From contig NZ_NWFK02000001.1 in the NCBI RefSeq assembly GCF_002313155.2, positions 2,108,001 through 2,172,000 on the forward strand: a DNA stretch of 64,000 bases, in the 5' to 3' direction. The translations under genes were made by a program, and so were the position numbers. This DNA comes from Psychrobacter sp. FDAARGOS_221 (GTDB taxonomy: Bacteria > Pseudomonadota > Gammaproteobacteria > Pseudomonadales > Moraxellaceae). A model generated the notes under the pieces. The model had not been told where the DNA came from, did not search any database, and saw only the letters and a list, made by a program, of their open reading frames with translations. Positions 15,041-25,035 of this stretch are shown piece after piece; position 1 is the first letter of the stretch; each line of letters opens with the position of its first letter.

Positions 15041-15763
15041 TTATACCTGATCGGTCGCAAATTGATAACCGACACCACGAACCGTAATAATACGTTTTGG
15101 TTGACGTGGATTGTCCTCAATTAAGGCTCTTAAGCGTGAAATATGCACGTCGATGGCACGGTCAATGTTGTCCGAGCTGTCATCATTTGGCATCGCTTGC
15201 CACAGCTGTTCACGGTTCAGTACTTTACCCGCATGCGTTGCAAAGTAGTGTAGTAGCTGGAACTGGTGGGTGGTTAAGCGTACAGGTTTGTCATCAATAG
15301 TAACTTCATGGCTGTCTGGGAATACGCTTAAACGACCAAAGGTCAGGCTGTCTGATTGACCATCTGCTTGGTTTGGCTGCTCATGACGGCGTAACACTGC
15401 ACGGATACGTGCCAGTAGTTCACGAGGCTCAAATGGCTTGGCGATATAATCATCCGCACCCATTTCAAGACCCAGTACGCGATCGGTGGTATCACCTTTT
15501 GCCGTCAGCATCACAATTGGCACTTTGTTAATCTGGCTGTTTTTGCTGCCACGGATTTTTTGGCACACTTGCATACCATCCATATCAGGTAGCATTAAGT
15601 CCAAAATAATCAGATCAATGGCACGCTCTTTGGTATCTAGAATGTCTAGACCTTCTTGACCCGTTGGCGCGTGATGTACTTCATAATAGTTCATCGCCAG
15701 ATAGTCACTGATTAGCTCTGCTAAGTCTGGATCGTCTTCGATTAATAATATTTGTTTGCTCAT
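15041..15763 (-). CDS. OmpR/PhoB-family response regulator
   Basis: A 240-residue DNA-binding regulator. The N-terminal receiver has the acidic pair (LLIEDDPDL), the phospho-accepting Asp in LIILDLMLPDMDG, the conserved Thr/Ala (MLTAKGD) and the Lys in YIAKPFEP. The C-terminal half is a winged helix (LTTHQFQLLHYFATH, REQLWQAM, DVHISRLRALIEDN, ITVRGVGYQF). The start is the ATG at 15763, preceded by AAGGATT at good spacing; an upstream in-frame ATG adds 23 non-homologous residues. It lies 293 bases upstream of the kinase on the same strand, so the pair is probably one transcription unit. Similarity is to RstA/CpxR-like regulators; the exact orthologue is not clear. Confidence 0.9.
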   Translation of the reverse strand: MSKQILLIEDDPDLAELISDYLAMNYYEVHHAPTGQEGLDILDTKERAIDLIILDLMLPDMDGMQVCQKIRGSKNSQINKVPIVMLTAKGDTTDRVLGLEMGADDYIAKPFEPRELLARIRAVLRRHEQPNQADGQSDSLTFGRLSVFPDSHEVTIDDKPVRLTTHQFQLLHYFATHAGKVLNREQLWQAMPNDDSSDNIDRAIDVHISRLRALIEDNPRQPKRIITVRGVGYQFATDQV

Positions 15764-16393
15764 GATAATCCTTAAATAATTTAAAATAAAAAATGGTTGG
15801 GGGTATTTTGTGATTAATTTTTGTTTATTCAACCCGTACTGTTATAGCGCCTGTAATTAAGTGCGAAGTCTATAAAAAGCCTGTAATAAAAATTATGGCT
15901 AGCTAGCTTAGCCTGTATTATAGCTATAATGCCCAGTCTCTGTCTGTCTTAACAATACACAGTTTGTTACTTTATCTTCGCTATTGTTACACATCCATGC
16001 ATTGCTGCGTATAATGACGATGTAGTGATACGATTTAAGGCTGGTAATCGCGATGCCATTAATTGGCTTTAAGCGTGTAAATTGGTAGTAAAGGCCGTTA
16101 ATTTGTGCTAAAAATGGCATCAAATTTATCAATACTTATCAGCACCACGGCTGTATATCAATATTATTAACGTTACGCTGTATTAATAACAGTTTAAGCT
16201 TAACCTATATTATTATAAATAATACAAATCAGTTAAAAGATATTGGTTAGTAATACCCTGATAAAGCCAAAGAATACAGAGTGTTATTTTAACATTATAA
16301 ATTTACTCAGCAGTTGATATTTACAGTCTATTTAATAGATATATATGATACCGTTGTTGAGTGCAAGCATTGACATTAATAAAGGTAAATACA
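15764..16393. other. Divergent intergenic region between the regulator and pilG
   Basis: About 630 AT-rich bases separate two divergent units, so both promoters should be here. I see no convincing operator, RNA gene or conserved reading frame in it. Confidence 0.4.
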
Positions 16394-16780
16394 ATGGATA
16401 TTCGTTTTGAAGGCTTAAAGGTGATGGTGATTGATGACTCAAAAACCATCCGCCGCACCGCAGAAATGCTATTACAAAGAGTCGGTTGCGAGGTAGAGAC
16501 AGCAGTAGATGGCTTTGAAGCATTGGCCAAAATTGCAGATTATAAGCCAGATATTATTTTTATTGATGTGATGATGCCGCGTTTAGATGGCTATCAAACC
16601 TGCGCCATTGTGAAGAACAACAAAGCCTTTGCAGATACGCCGATTATTATGCTGTCATCGAAAGATGGGTTGTTCGATAAGGCCAGAGGACGCATTGTTG
16701 GTGCCGATGAGTATTTGACCAAGCCGTTTAGCAAAGATGAGCTGTATGCTGCTATTCGTCAGCATCATAAGGTTGCTTAA
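16394..16780 (+). CDS. pilG: Twitching-motility response regulator PilG
   Basis: A 128-residue stand-alone receiver of the Pil-Chp pathway. In Pseudomonas and Acinetobacter PilG is phosphorylated by ChpA and promotes pilus extension and cAMP signalling. Visible motifs are VMVIDDSKTIRR (acidic pair), IIFIDVMMPRLDGYQT (phospho-accepting Asp), MLSSKDG and EYLTKPFSKDEL (conserved Lys). The start is the ATG at 16394 with AAAGGT upstream; an in-frame earlier start at 16361 adds only 11 residues that do not belong to the family. First gene of the cluster, 141 bases ahead of pilH. Confidence 0.93.
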   Translation: MDIRFEGLKVMVIDDSKTIRRTAEMLLQRVGCEVETAVDGFEALAKIADYKPDIIFIDVMMPRLDGYQTCAIVKNNKAFADTPIIMLSSKDGLFDKARGRIVGADEYLTKPFSKDELYAAIRQHHKVA

Positions 16781-16921
16781 GTTAAAGCTGTTTAAATAAA
16801 GGCTTCTTAAGTTGGAGCAGCTTAAATTAAGGTTGTCATTAAGACTGTAGCTAAGGCTGAATTTAACTAAGAGTAGTCATCGGTATAGTCCGCGTTGTCC
16901 GTCTAATAATGAGAGAAAGTA

Positions 16922-17290
16922 ATGCATAAAAAGGTGTTAGTGGTTGAAGACTCACAATCTGAAATGGCACGTTTTCGTAATATTTTGAGCAACAGTAACT
17001 TTGAAGTCCTAGAAGCCAATAATGGCCAGCAAGGGGTTGAGATGGCAGCGCAGCATCTGCCAGATGTCATCTTAATGGATATCGTGATGCCAGAAATGAA
17101 CGGTTTTCAGGCGACACGTAAGATTACCCGTAATGACGCCACTGCGCATATTCCTGTGGTTATGATCAGTACCAAAAACCAAGAAACCGATAAGGTATGG
17201 GGCAAGCGTCAAGGCGCAAAGGCTTATTTGACTAAGCCAGTCTATGAAGCTGAGTTACTGAGCACCATTGAATCCGTGATAGGACAGTAA
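16922..17290 (+). CDS. pilH: Twitching-motility response regulator PilH
   Basis: A 122-residue single-domain CheY-like receiver. In the Pil-Chp system PilH opposes or drains the signal through PilG and is linked to retraction control. It has VLVVEDSQSEMARF, the phospho-accepting Asp in VILMDIVMPEMNGF, MISTKNQETDKVWGKRQG (a typical PilH stretch) and AYLTKPV. A site matching GAGAGAAAG lies just before the ATG. pilI begins 2 bases after its stop. Confidence 0.94.
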   Translation: MHKKVLVVEDSQSEMARFRNILSNSNFEVLEANNGQQGVEMAAQHLPDVILMDIVMPEMNGFQATRKITRNDATAHIPVVMISTKNQETDKVWGKRQGAKAYLTKPVYEAELLSTIESVIGQ

Positions 17291-17292
17291 CT

Positions 17293-17856
17293 GTGGCTTT
17301 AAAGGGATTTATCGAGTTATTACGTTTACAACATCTGGCTGAGTCGCGTCAGCAGACAGCGCCGCAAACGCCGCAGTGGCAGGGTGTGGCATTTAGTATT
17401 GCTGGCATGCAATTCGTGGCGCCTATCGGTGAGGTTACGGAGGTAATCGCCAGTCCGCAGCAAATAACACCAGTGCCTTTATCCAAGTCTTGGCTGCTGG
17501 GTATTGCTAATGTGCGCGGGCAGTTATTGCCGATTATGGATTTGGCCAAGTTTTTAAATTTAAACAGCCGAAACAGTCGCTCACACACGCCAGGCGCTGC
17601 TTATACCGCATTGCAAGAGCGCCAAAAAGTATTGGTGATTCGTCAGCAAGATATATCGGTCGGACTGCTGGTCGACGCCGTGACCCAAATAAAAAAGTTC
17701 TTACCTGAGCAATACGTTGCTAAAAGTCTGCCGACCGATTCGCCTTTTTTAGCGTATAACCATGGTCAGTTTGTGGCAGATGATCAGCAGCAGTGGCCAG
17801 TATTTATGCCCAGTTTATTAATCGAAGATCCCCGTTTTTTAGAAGCGCGGATTTAA
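17293..17856 (+). CDS. pilI: CheW-like adaptor PilI
   Basis: A 187-residue CheW-domain coupling protein that should link the receptor PilJ to the kinase ChpA. The CheW core begins at VAFSIAGMQFVAPIGEVTEV and includes LLGIANVRGQLLPIMDLAKF and KVLVIRQQDISVGLLVDAV. The start is a GTG at 17293, only 2 bases after the pilH stop, with AGGA in the end of pilH as ribosome site, so translation is likely coupled. The next gene follows after 131 bases. Confidence 0.92.
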   Translation: MALKGFIELLRLQHLAESRQQTAPQTPQWQGVAFSIAGMQFVAPIGEVTEVIASPQQITPVPLSKSWLLGIANVRGQLLPIMDLAKFLNLNSRNSRSHTPGAAYTALQERQKVLVIRQQDISVGLLVDAVTQIKKFLPEQYVAKSLPTDSPFLAYNHGQFVADDQQQWPVFMPSLLIEDPRFLEARI

Positions 17857-17987
17857 TATAAATCTGAATAAATGAACTGATTAGCCAAATAATTAATCAA
17901 AAGCCAAATACCAAAAAATAATTCAATCAAATAAAAAACAGTCAGAAATAAGCCGCATAAAAAAGACTTATTTTAAGGATAGCCTGA

Positions 17988-19370
17988 ATGAAAGACGCCA
18001 CTAACTCGCCCACACGCCACGTCTCGTATTTTGAAAATAAACAATTATTAGCTGATCAAGAAGGCCATCAAAAAAAATGGATTTATGGCCTCGCTATTTT
18101 GGGTGTCATTGCGGTGCTCAGTCTTATTTACTTATTGATTAATGTCAATAAAGTGGCGGACTACCTGCTATCCAGTAACCAGATTGTTTGGCCGGCAGCC
18201 CTGTTTATCATCAGCCTATTAGGTGCCACTTATATGCTGTATCGCTTATATAAAGCGGGCAGTACCACACAGCGACTGTTAATTGAAAAAGAAACCTTGC
18301 GTCAACGTGATGAAATGGATGCTCAGGCTCAGCGGGCACGTGTGGTAGAAGAAGAAAACCAGCAAAACCAACAAGCAATTTTACGTTTACTTGATGAGCT
18401 TGAGCATTTGGCAGATGGTGATTTGACGGTCAATGCCACTGTGTCAGAAGACATCACTGGTGCCATCGCTGATTCGGTTAACTATGCCATTGATCAGCTG
18501 CGGCAACTGGTACAAGCTATTAATAATACCGCGGCCAACGTTGCTGAGTCGTCAAGTCAAACTCAGCTTACCGCAACTGAGTTGGCTGAATCATCTGAAC
18601 AGCAATCACAAAAGATTGTTGAAGTATCTGCTGCTATTAACAAAATGGTGGACTCTATCGAACAGGTATCGACCAGTGCTACCGAATCTGCTTCAGTTGC
18701 GCAGCGCTCAGTGGCCATTGCGCATAACGGTGCACAAGTGGTGCAGCGCTCGATTGATGGTATGTCGACCATTCGTGAGCAAATCCAAGAAACCTCTAAG
18801 CGTATCAAGCGCTTGGGTGAGTCTTCACAAGAAATTGGAGATATTGTTGGCCTGATTAATGACATTGCCGACCAAACCAACGTATTGGCGTTAAATGCAG
18901 CAATTCAGGCTTCTATGGCTGGCGAGGCAGGACGAGGCTTTGCGGTTGTTGCTGATGAAGTACAACGTCTGGCTGAACGTTCAGCCAATGCGACCAAACA
19001 GATTGAAAGCTTGGTAAAAACCATTCAGGCCGATACCAACGAAGCGGTGAGATCGATGGAGTCGACGACCAGTGAAGTGGTGCAAGGTGCGAAGCTGGCT
19101 GCCGATGCTGGTGAGGCGTTAACTGAGGTGCAAAGCGTTTCGAATAACTTGGCCGATTTGATTCAGCGCATTTCAAACGAAGCGCAAATACAGGCGACCT
19201 CAGCCGGTCATATTTCGCATACCATGGATGACATTCAACAGGTGACCTCTAAGACAACTTCAGGGACGCTAGCCACGGCACGATCAGTTGGCCAGCTCAA
19301 CGAGATGGCGGCAGCGTTACAAGAGTCAGTATCTGGGTTCAAACTCGATCAAGATGATGTGGCTGTTTAA
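17988..19370 (+). CDS. pilJ: Short PilJ-type chemoreceptor lacking a periplasmic sensor domain
   Basis: A 460-residue methyl-accepting receptor of the pilus chemosensory system. Two transmembrane segments (~31-53 and ~68-88) are separated by only ~14 residues ([14 protein letters not shown]). Pseudomonas PilJ, by contrast, has a large periplasmic region with two PilJ domains and a total length near 680. A coiled-coil/HAMP-like part (~95-180) leads to a normal signalling hairpin, whose tip is [21 protein letters not shown] followed by [23 protein letters not shown] precedes the ATG. The frame is intact, with no sign of a frameshift. It probably reports a cytoplasmic or membrane signal, or contacts pilus machinery through its membrane segments. 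Confidence 0.88.
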   Translation: MKDATNSPTRHVSYFENKQLLADQEGHQKKWIYGLAILGVIAVLSLIYLLINVNKVADYLLSSNQIVWPAALFIISLLGATYMLYRLYKAGSTTQRLLIEKETLRQRDEMDAQAQRARVVEEENQQNQQAILRLLDELEHLADGDLTVNATVSEDITGAIADSVNYAIDQLRQLVQAINNTAANVAESSSQTQLTATELAESSEQQSQKIVEVSAAINKMVDSIEQVSTSATESASVAQRSVAIAHNGAQVVQRSIDGMSTIREQIQETSKRIKRLGESSQEIGDIVGLINDIADQTNVLALNAAIQASMAGEAGRGFAVVADEVQRLAERSANATKQIESLVKTIQADTNEAVRSMESTTSEVVQGAKLAADAGEALTEVQSVSNNLADLIQRISNEAQIQATSAGHISHTMDDIQQVTSKTTSGTLATARSVGQLNEMAAALQESVSGFKLDQDDVAV

Positions 19371-19380
19371 AGGATAAATA

Positions 19381-22300
19381 ATGAGTCGTTCTTCAAGCCC
19401 GTCATTTACCTTTGAGTGGATGTTTCCGTTAGTAAAAGAGCAGCTATCGACGCTGCATGAGCAGCTGTATACGCTACAGAACTCAGAGCTGGATACCAGT
19501 CAGTCATTGGCCACAGCTGGGGATATTGTTGAGCAGTACCAGCAGATTCATGCCACGTTAGCACTGGCAGAGTTGTCTGATTTTGCGAGCCTGACCCAGC
19601 AGCTTGTTAGCACCCTGCAAGCAGTGGCGACTGAAACTTTACCCCTGAGTGACAGTGCACAGGTGTTGATGGCCAGTGAGCTGTTATTGCAACAGCTGAG
19701 TCATTATGTCGAATTGGGCAGATATCAGCAGTCATTAATCATCGATAGCCAGCAGCAACTGCAAGCATTACTGAACAATACGCAAACAACAGCCAGTCAG
19801 CTTGAAGAGTTAAATCAAACTCATCATCAGCAATCAGAGCAAAATCAAGAAGAGCAGCAACCAGATCAAATCTCAGAAGCTTCTCAACAAACGGCACCGC
19901 AACTAAAAGACATTGCTGTCAATCAGCAGTCCAGTGATGAGCAGGTTGTACAATCTAATGTGTCACAACAGTGGCTGCAACCTTATTTAGATCAGCTTGC
20001 CATTCCGCAAGACGCTGACGATTGTGACCCTGAGATTAAAGAAATATTTATCGAAGAGGCCGAAGAAGTTCTAAAAGAGATAGAGTCAAACTTACAACAG
20101 CTACCGACGTTAAACGCGGATCAGCAGGCACTGTCGACAATACGTAGAGGCTTTCATACGCTTAAAGGCTCGGGACGTATGGCCGGCGCGCTCACCAGTG
20201 CTGAGCTGGCTTGGGCGATTGAAAATATGCTCAATCGTATTTTAGAAGGCAGTATTGAGCCGACGTCAGGCATGCAGCGCTTGCTTCAAGAGGTGGTCAC
20301 TGCTTACCCACAGCTAATGGCCGCATTTGAGCAGCAAATGCCTTATCCGCAGCAGCTGCCAGTATGGATGGCAGCGGCAAACTTATATGCCAAGAATCAA
20401 CATCCTAACTTTGATTATACCCAGGTTGTTACTAATGGCGCCTCGGATTCAGACGCTCAAGTTAATGAAATATCTGAACCCAAAATATCAGCACAGCAGC
20501 CTGCTGAAATTGAACAGTCGACAGCTGATGATGGCGTGTTGGCAAGTTTGGCCAATGCCAATGCCCGTTTGCAGCACGCTGCCTCTGAGGTTGCACAGCA
20601 TCAGTTGCAGCAAGATTTGGCATTGCAGCAGGTGTTTGTGGATGAAGCAACTGCATTGCTCGACACTATTGAGTCTCAGTTAAACGATCGACAGCAGCAG
20701 TCTATGCTGGCAGTCGATGATGGCTTAGTGCGAGCATTTCATACCTTGCGCGGCGCAGCCAGTAGTCAACAGCTACACGCTATTAGCGATATCAGTGCCA
20801 CAGTTGAGCAAAGCCTTGAGCAGTTGCAGCAGCATAATCAGCCGATGAGTGATCATCATGTACGCATGATTGGCCAGTCGGTTGCGCTGATAGGGCATTA
20901 TATTCAACAGTTACAGCAGCAACACCTGTCAGCACCAGCGCAAGATTTACACCAATCACAGAGTCAATTGCAGCATCAGCTACAGTACAATTTTGATAAC
21001 TCGGTACAAGCAGAGGCGGAAACTAAGCCCGCTGATACTGGTATTCACTTGAGTGTTGCTGAGCTGATAGAAGGAATTGATAGCTTATTGGATGCGCAGT
21101 GGCAGTTGCCACAAAAAATGTCATCTGTTGAAACAAACGATACTCAGTCGCAACAGGCTGAGTGTGTAAGTGCTTATTTTGAGCAGCTACTGACTCAAAG
21201 CGAGCTGTTATTGAGCAAGGTGACTCAGTCTCCTCAATTTGTCACTGTGCTTGATGCCTTGCAGCAGATGTATCGAGCGATTATTACTCAGCTTGAGAAG
21301 CAAGCAGATGTATCCGCTCAAACTCAACATAACCCGAATCTAGATAAGCCAGATAAGGACAAGTCAGCGCAGCAGCAACAAGCGGTTATTGATGCGTTAA
21401 GCACTGGACATGAACAGCTGCTCGGACTGTTTGATTCATTGGCGGGTAGCATGGCATTGCGCGTGGATCAGGCTGTTATTGAGCGTCTGCAGGCATTGGC
21501 AACTGAGATGGCTCAGTCTAAAGTATTATGGTTTAACCTAGCACAGCCTAGCACCATTGAGCTGAGTCCTAATGAGAGGCAGCCGGTAGCGGATACAGCG
21601 CTTGATGACAACCAGCCACTTATTGAGCACATAGAGACAGATGCTGAGCTGTTGTCCATCTTTGTTGAAGAGGCACAGGCACTTGATGAAGACAGCCATC
21701 AGCAGTTTGCGCTTTGGCGACAAGATCCGAGCGATGACAGCGTTATTCAGGTGTTACAGCGTCATTTACACACTATCAAAGGCGGCGCACGTATGGCTGG
21801 CATTGAAAGTATTGCTGAGCTTAGCCATGAAGCTGAAACCTTATACGAATACTTTGCCAATAAGCAGATAGTACCCACGCTTGCTTGGGTCGATTTAATG
21901 CAGTCGCTACAAGACGTGCTGTCTACTCAGATTGACAGATTAGCGACCCAAGGACACTCTTTTTATGTGCCGCACATTGTTGAAGCGCTGAAAGGCTTGG
22001 CCAGTAGCAAGCAGCTAAGCGCAGGCTATCAATTACCTGCGATGGTGTTGCCACAGCAGTCAGCTCAATCGGAGGCAGCACCTGTCTCGCAAGCTGATAG
22101 TAATGTCGATACAGACGACAACTCAGCATTTCAGAGCAAACATGAACAGGATAACAAAGCTGCTAAAGGTGTCTCATCACTTAAGATGAGTCCTGCAAAT
22201 ACTAATAGTGTAACTACTGAAGCAACCCAAACAGCTGACGCACCTCAAATAGCTCAAACAGTGTCAGCACCACAAGGCGTTGAAAATAAAGAAAAAGCAG

Positions 22301-25035
22301 CAGTTGTAGAGGTTGCAGAAACCGAAAATATAAGCTCAATTGAGCTAGAGTTTGACAGGATGAAGTCTGAGTCCTGGGACAGTGCAGCACCAGACCCAGA
22401 TATTTTATCGATTTTCTTAGAAGAGGCTGAAGAGATTATCGATGCTATGCCTAAATGGCAGCAGTATATTTCGCAGACACAGGGCAACGATAGCGATAAA
22501 TCTCAGAGTGCCAAGACGCCAGATCAACAATCTGATGATCAACTCGATGAGCAGCTCGATACACAACAGCAGCAGGCGTTAGCAGAAATACAGCGTATGT
22601 TACATCTGCTCAAAGGTGGCGCGCATATGGTCCAGGCCGATGCGACCGCTGATGTTGCCGAAGCGCTACAAACCACTTATAGCAAACTTGAGCAGCAACA
22701 TTTGGCAGGCTCGCACTTATCGCCAATCGCTATAGAGCTACTCGAAATGGCGTATATCTGGCTTGATCAGGCTGTCTATTTATTGAAACAAGGCATTAAT
22801 CCGCCCAAAGCACAGGCGTTGATTGGGCAGCTGCAGCGTTTGGGCCATCAGCAGCAGATTGAAGCCTTACCTGAGGTATCATTGCAAGCTTATGTCGATG
22901 CCATCACTCGCTATCAAAGCTGGCGAGATGCAAGATTGGGTCTGCGTGACATTAGTGATATGCCGCCAGATTTAACCCAAGCGGTAGAAGAGGAGCAGAC
23001 CAGTAGCAGCAGTGAAATGATTCGTGTGCCGACCCAGTTAATGGAGCAGATGATTAACTTATCGGGTGAATCTGCAATTAACCGTTCTCGTATTGAGCTG
23101 AGTATGAGTGGTGTGAGTAGCACCCTGAGCGAAATGGGAACCACGGTGCAACGATTGGCTGAGCAGTTGCGACGCATGGATATTGAGCTTGAAGCACAGG
23201 TGCGTTCACAACTGGATGATAGCTATTTGCAGGCAGATGCCAGCTTTGATCCGTTGGAGATGGATCAATATTCTGCGTTTAATCAATTGTCTAAATCCTT
23301 AGCAGAATCGGCTTCTGATTTGCTTGATATTAAGACCACTTTATACAACAAAACACAAGATACCGAAGCGTTGTTACTGCAGCTTGCTCAAACCCAAACT
23401 CAGATGCAGCAAGGGTTAATGACCTCAAGAATGGTGCCTTTTTCACGCTTGCTACCTCGGCTACAGCGAACCGTGCGCCAAACTGCCAGTGAGCTGGGTA
23501 AGTCAGTTAAGCTGTCGGTGATCAACGAGCACGACGAGATAGACAGAACCATTTTGGAGCGTATCAGCGCGCCGCTTGAGCACATGCTTAGAAATGCGGT
23601 CGATCATGGTATCGAAACACCTGAAATACGTGCCCAACAGGGTAAGTCAGCTCAAGGTCGCATTGTTATCGATATTACTCGTGAGGGTAGTGAGATTGTG
23701 CTACGCTTACAAGATGATGGGCAAGGTATTGACGTTGATTCAGTGAGACGCAAAGCGATTAGCCGAGGCTTAATCGATGCTAAGGATAGGTTGCTCACTG
23801 ATTTGGATATCATGCAGTATATTTTCCATGCCGGCTTATCGACAGCCAGTAATCTTACCCAGATATCGGGGCGTGGCGTTGGTATGGATGTGGTGCTCAG
23901 CGAGGTTCGACAGCTCGGCGGAAGCGTTTCTGCACAATCAGAACCAGGGCAGGGCACGACTTTTATTCTTAGATTGCCGTTGACCATTGCGGTTGCTGAT
24001 GCCTTGATGGTAAGAGCAGGCGGGCAAGTGTTTGCTATTCCATTGTTGCAGATTGAGAGAATTGAGCGCGTTGCCATGCAGCGTCTGACTGAGTTTTATG
24101 ACAGTACGCTTGTATCTACTGATGACTCTAAAACTGAGATTGCAAAGACAGAGCAGCAGACTAACAGTCGAAAAGACAGCTTGCAGATAGCCGGTTTAGA
24201 TTATCGTCTGCGTAATTTAAGTCAGTTGTTGTTCGGTATTGCTCCTGAGCGTGATAGCACACACAGCAACCGCAGCGCACCGGTAATCTTGCTTAAGACT
24301 CAAACCGGTCAAAATTATGCGCTGCATGTTGATGAGATTGTCGGCTCACGGGTGTCTTTAGTGGTTAAACCATTAGGCCGTCCGCTTTCCACCATTACCG
24401 GATTATCGGCAGCAACTATTACTGCTGATGGTTCAGTGATGCTGATTCTGGACGTGCTGGCATTGATGCGCAACACTTCGCCAAGCTTGAGCGTGGCAAC
24501 AGACTCGGTGTCACAAGTGCAAACCGCTACTGTAAACGATCAAAGTGAGACCAATACTGAGACTGGCCGCCAACACCAAACGCAGCTGCATCAAGAACAA
24601 ATTCGACAGCAAACACCACGTCAGGCACAACGGGTCAATAATAATCTAAGCAGTACACCAAAAATACTTATCGTTGATGACTCAGTGACCGTGCGAAAAG
24701 TTACGTCACGGATGTTGGCACGTCAGGGCTATCAAACTTATGTGGCGCGTGATGGTGTAGAAGCGGTTGAGCTATTACAAAACTTGCGTCCTGACTTGAT
24801 GCTGCTAGACATTGAAATGCCACGCATGGATGGCTTTGAGGTCGCAGCGCATGTCCGTCATCAGCCACAGCTACAAGACTTGCCTATTATTATGATTACC
24901 TCACGTACGGGTGACAAACATCGTCAACGCGCACTACAGCTGGGCGTCAATGAGTATATGGGTAAGCCGTTCCAAGAGCCGGTATTGATTGGCAGCATAC
25001 AGCGCTTGCTTGGACAGCAGGTAGCCAGTGAGTAG
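19381..25035 (+). CDS. chpA: Hybrid chemotaxis kinase ChpA with several phosphotransfer domains
   Basis: An 1884-residue CheA-type histidine kinase for twitching motility. Four phosphotransfer-like domains show an H-x-x-K/R-G motif: HTLKGSG (His ~259), HTLRGAA (~454), HTIKGGA (~797) and HLLKGGA (~1075). The linkers are very rich in Gln, Ser and Ala. After ~1190 comes a CheA dimerisation and kinase core (N box EHMLRNAVDHG near 1400, G1 DDGQGID near 1445, G2 GRGVGMDVV near 1498), then a CheW-like domain. The C-terminal receiver starts near 1762 (ILIVDDSVTVRK) with its phospho-accepting Asp at ~1810 (MLLDIEMPRMDG). Pseudomonas ChpA is longer (~2470, eight transfer domains). It starts 10 bases after pilJ with AAAGGA. 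No pilK lies between. Confidence 0.93.
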   Translation: MSRSSSPSFTFEWMFPLVKEQLSTLHEQLYTLQNSELDTSQSLATAGDIVEQYQQIHATLALAELSDFASLTQQLVSTLQAVATETLPLSDSAQVLMASELLLQQLSHYVELGRYQQSLIIDSQQQLQALLNNTQTTASQLEELNQTHHQQSEQNQEEQQPDQISEASQQTAPQLKDIAVNQQSSDEQVVQSNVSQQWLQPYLDQLAIPQDADDCDPEIKEIFIEEAEEVLKEIESNLQQLPTLNADQQALSTIRRGFHTLKGSGRMAGALTSAELAWAIENMLNRILEGSIEPTSGMQRLLQEVVTAYPQLMAAFEQQMPYPQQLPVWMAAANLYAKNQHPNFDYTQVVTNGASDSDAQVNEISEPKISAQQPAEIEQSTADDGVLASLANANARLQHAASEVAQHQLQQDLALQQVFVDEATALLDTIESQLNDRQQQSMLAVDDGLVRAFHTLRGAASSQQLHAISDISATVEQSLEQLQQHNQPMSDHHVRMIGQSVALIGHYIQQLQQQHLSAPAQDLHQSQSQLQHQLQYNFDNSVQAEAETKPADTGIHLSVAELIEGIDSLLDAQWQLPQKMSSVETNDTQSQQAECVSAYFEQLLTQSELLLSKVTQSPQFVTVLDALQQMYRAIITQLEKQADVSAQTQHNPNLDKPDKDKSAQQQQAVIDALSTGHEQLLGLFDSLAGSMALRVDQAVIERLQALATEMAQSKVLWFNLAQPSTIELSPNERQPVADTALDDNQPLIEHIETDAELLSIFVEEAQALDEDSHQQFALWRQDPSDDSVIQVLQRHLHTIKGGARMAGIESIAELSHEAETLYEYFANKQIVPTLAWVDLMQSLQDVLSTQIDRLATQGHSFYVPHIVEALKGLASSKQLSAGYQLPAMVLPQQSAQSEAAPVSQADSNVDTDDNSAFQSKHEQDNKAAKGVSSLKMSPANTNSVTTEATQTADAPQIAQTVSAPQGVENKEKAAVVEVAETENISSIELEFDRMKSESWDSAAPDPDILSIFLEEAEEIIDAMPKWQQYISQTQGNDSDKSQSAKTPDQQSDDQLDEQLDTQQQQALAEIQRMLHLLKGGAHMVQADATADVAEALQTTYSKLEQQHLAGSHLSPIAIELLEMAYIWLDQAVYLLKQGINPPKAQALIGQLQRLGHQQQIEALPEVSLQAYVDAITRYQSWRDARLGLRDISDMPPDLTQAVEEEQTSSSSEMIRVPTQLMEQMINLSGESAINRSRIELSMSGVSSTLSEMGTTVQRLAEQLRRMDIELEAQVRSQLDDSYLQADASFDPLEMDQYSAFNQLSKSLAESASDLLDIKTTLYNKTQDTEALLLQLAQTQTQMQQGLMTSRMVPFSRLLPRLQRTVRQTASELGKSVKLSVINEHDEIDRTILERISAPLEHMLRNAVDHGIETPEIRAQQGKSAQGRIVIDITREGSEIVLRLQDDGQGIDVDSVRRKAISRGLIDAKDRLLTDLDIMQYIFHAGLSTASNLTQISGRGVGMDVVLSEVRQLGGSVSAQSEPGQGTTFILRLPLTIAVADALMVRAGGQVFAIPLLQIERIERVAMQRLTEFYDSTLVSTDDSKTEIAKTEQQTNSRKDSLQIAGLDYRLRNLSQLLFGIAPERDSTHSNRSAPVILLKTQTGQNYALHVDEIVGSRVSLVVKPLGRPLSTITGLSAATITADGSVMLILDVLALMRNTSPSLSVATDSVSQVQTATVNDQSETNTETGRQHQTQLHQEQIRQQTPRQAQRVNNNLSSTPKILIVDDSVTVRKVTSRMLARQGYQTYVARDGVEAVELLQNLRPDLMLLDIEMPRMDGFEVAAHVRHQPQLQDLPIIMITSRTGDKHRQRALQLGVNEYMGKPFQEPVLIGSIQRLLGQQVASE

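Noticed and set aside
15908..16132. 74-codon minus-strand reading frame between the regulator and pilG
   Set aside because: No ribosome site or family; it sits in the AT-rich promoter region of divergent genes.
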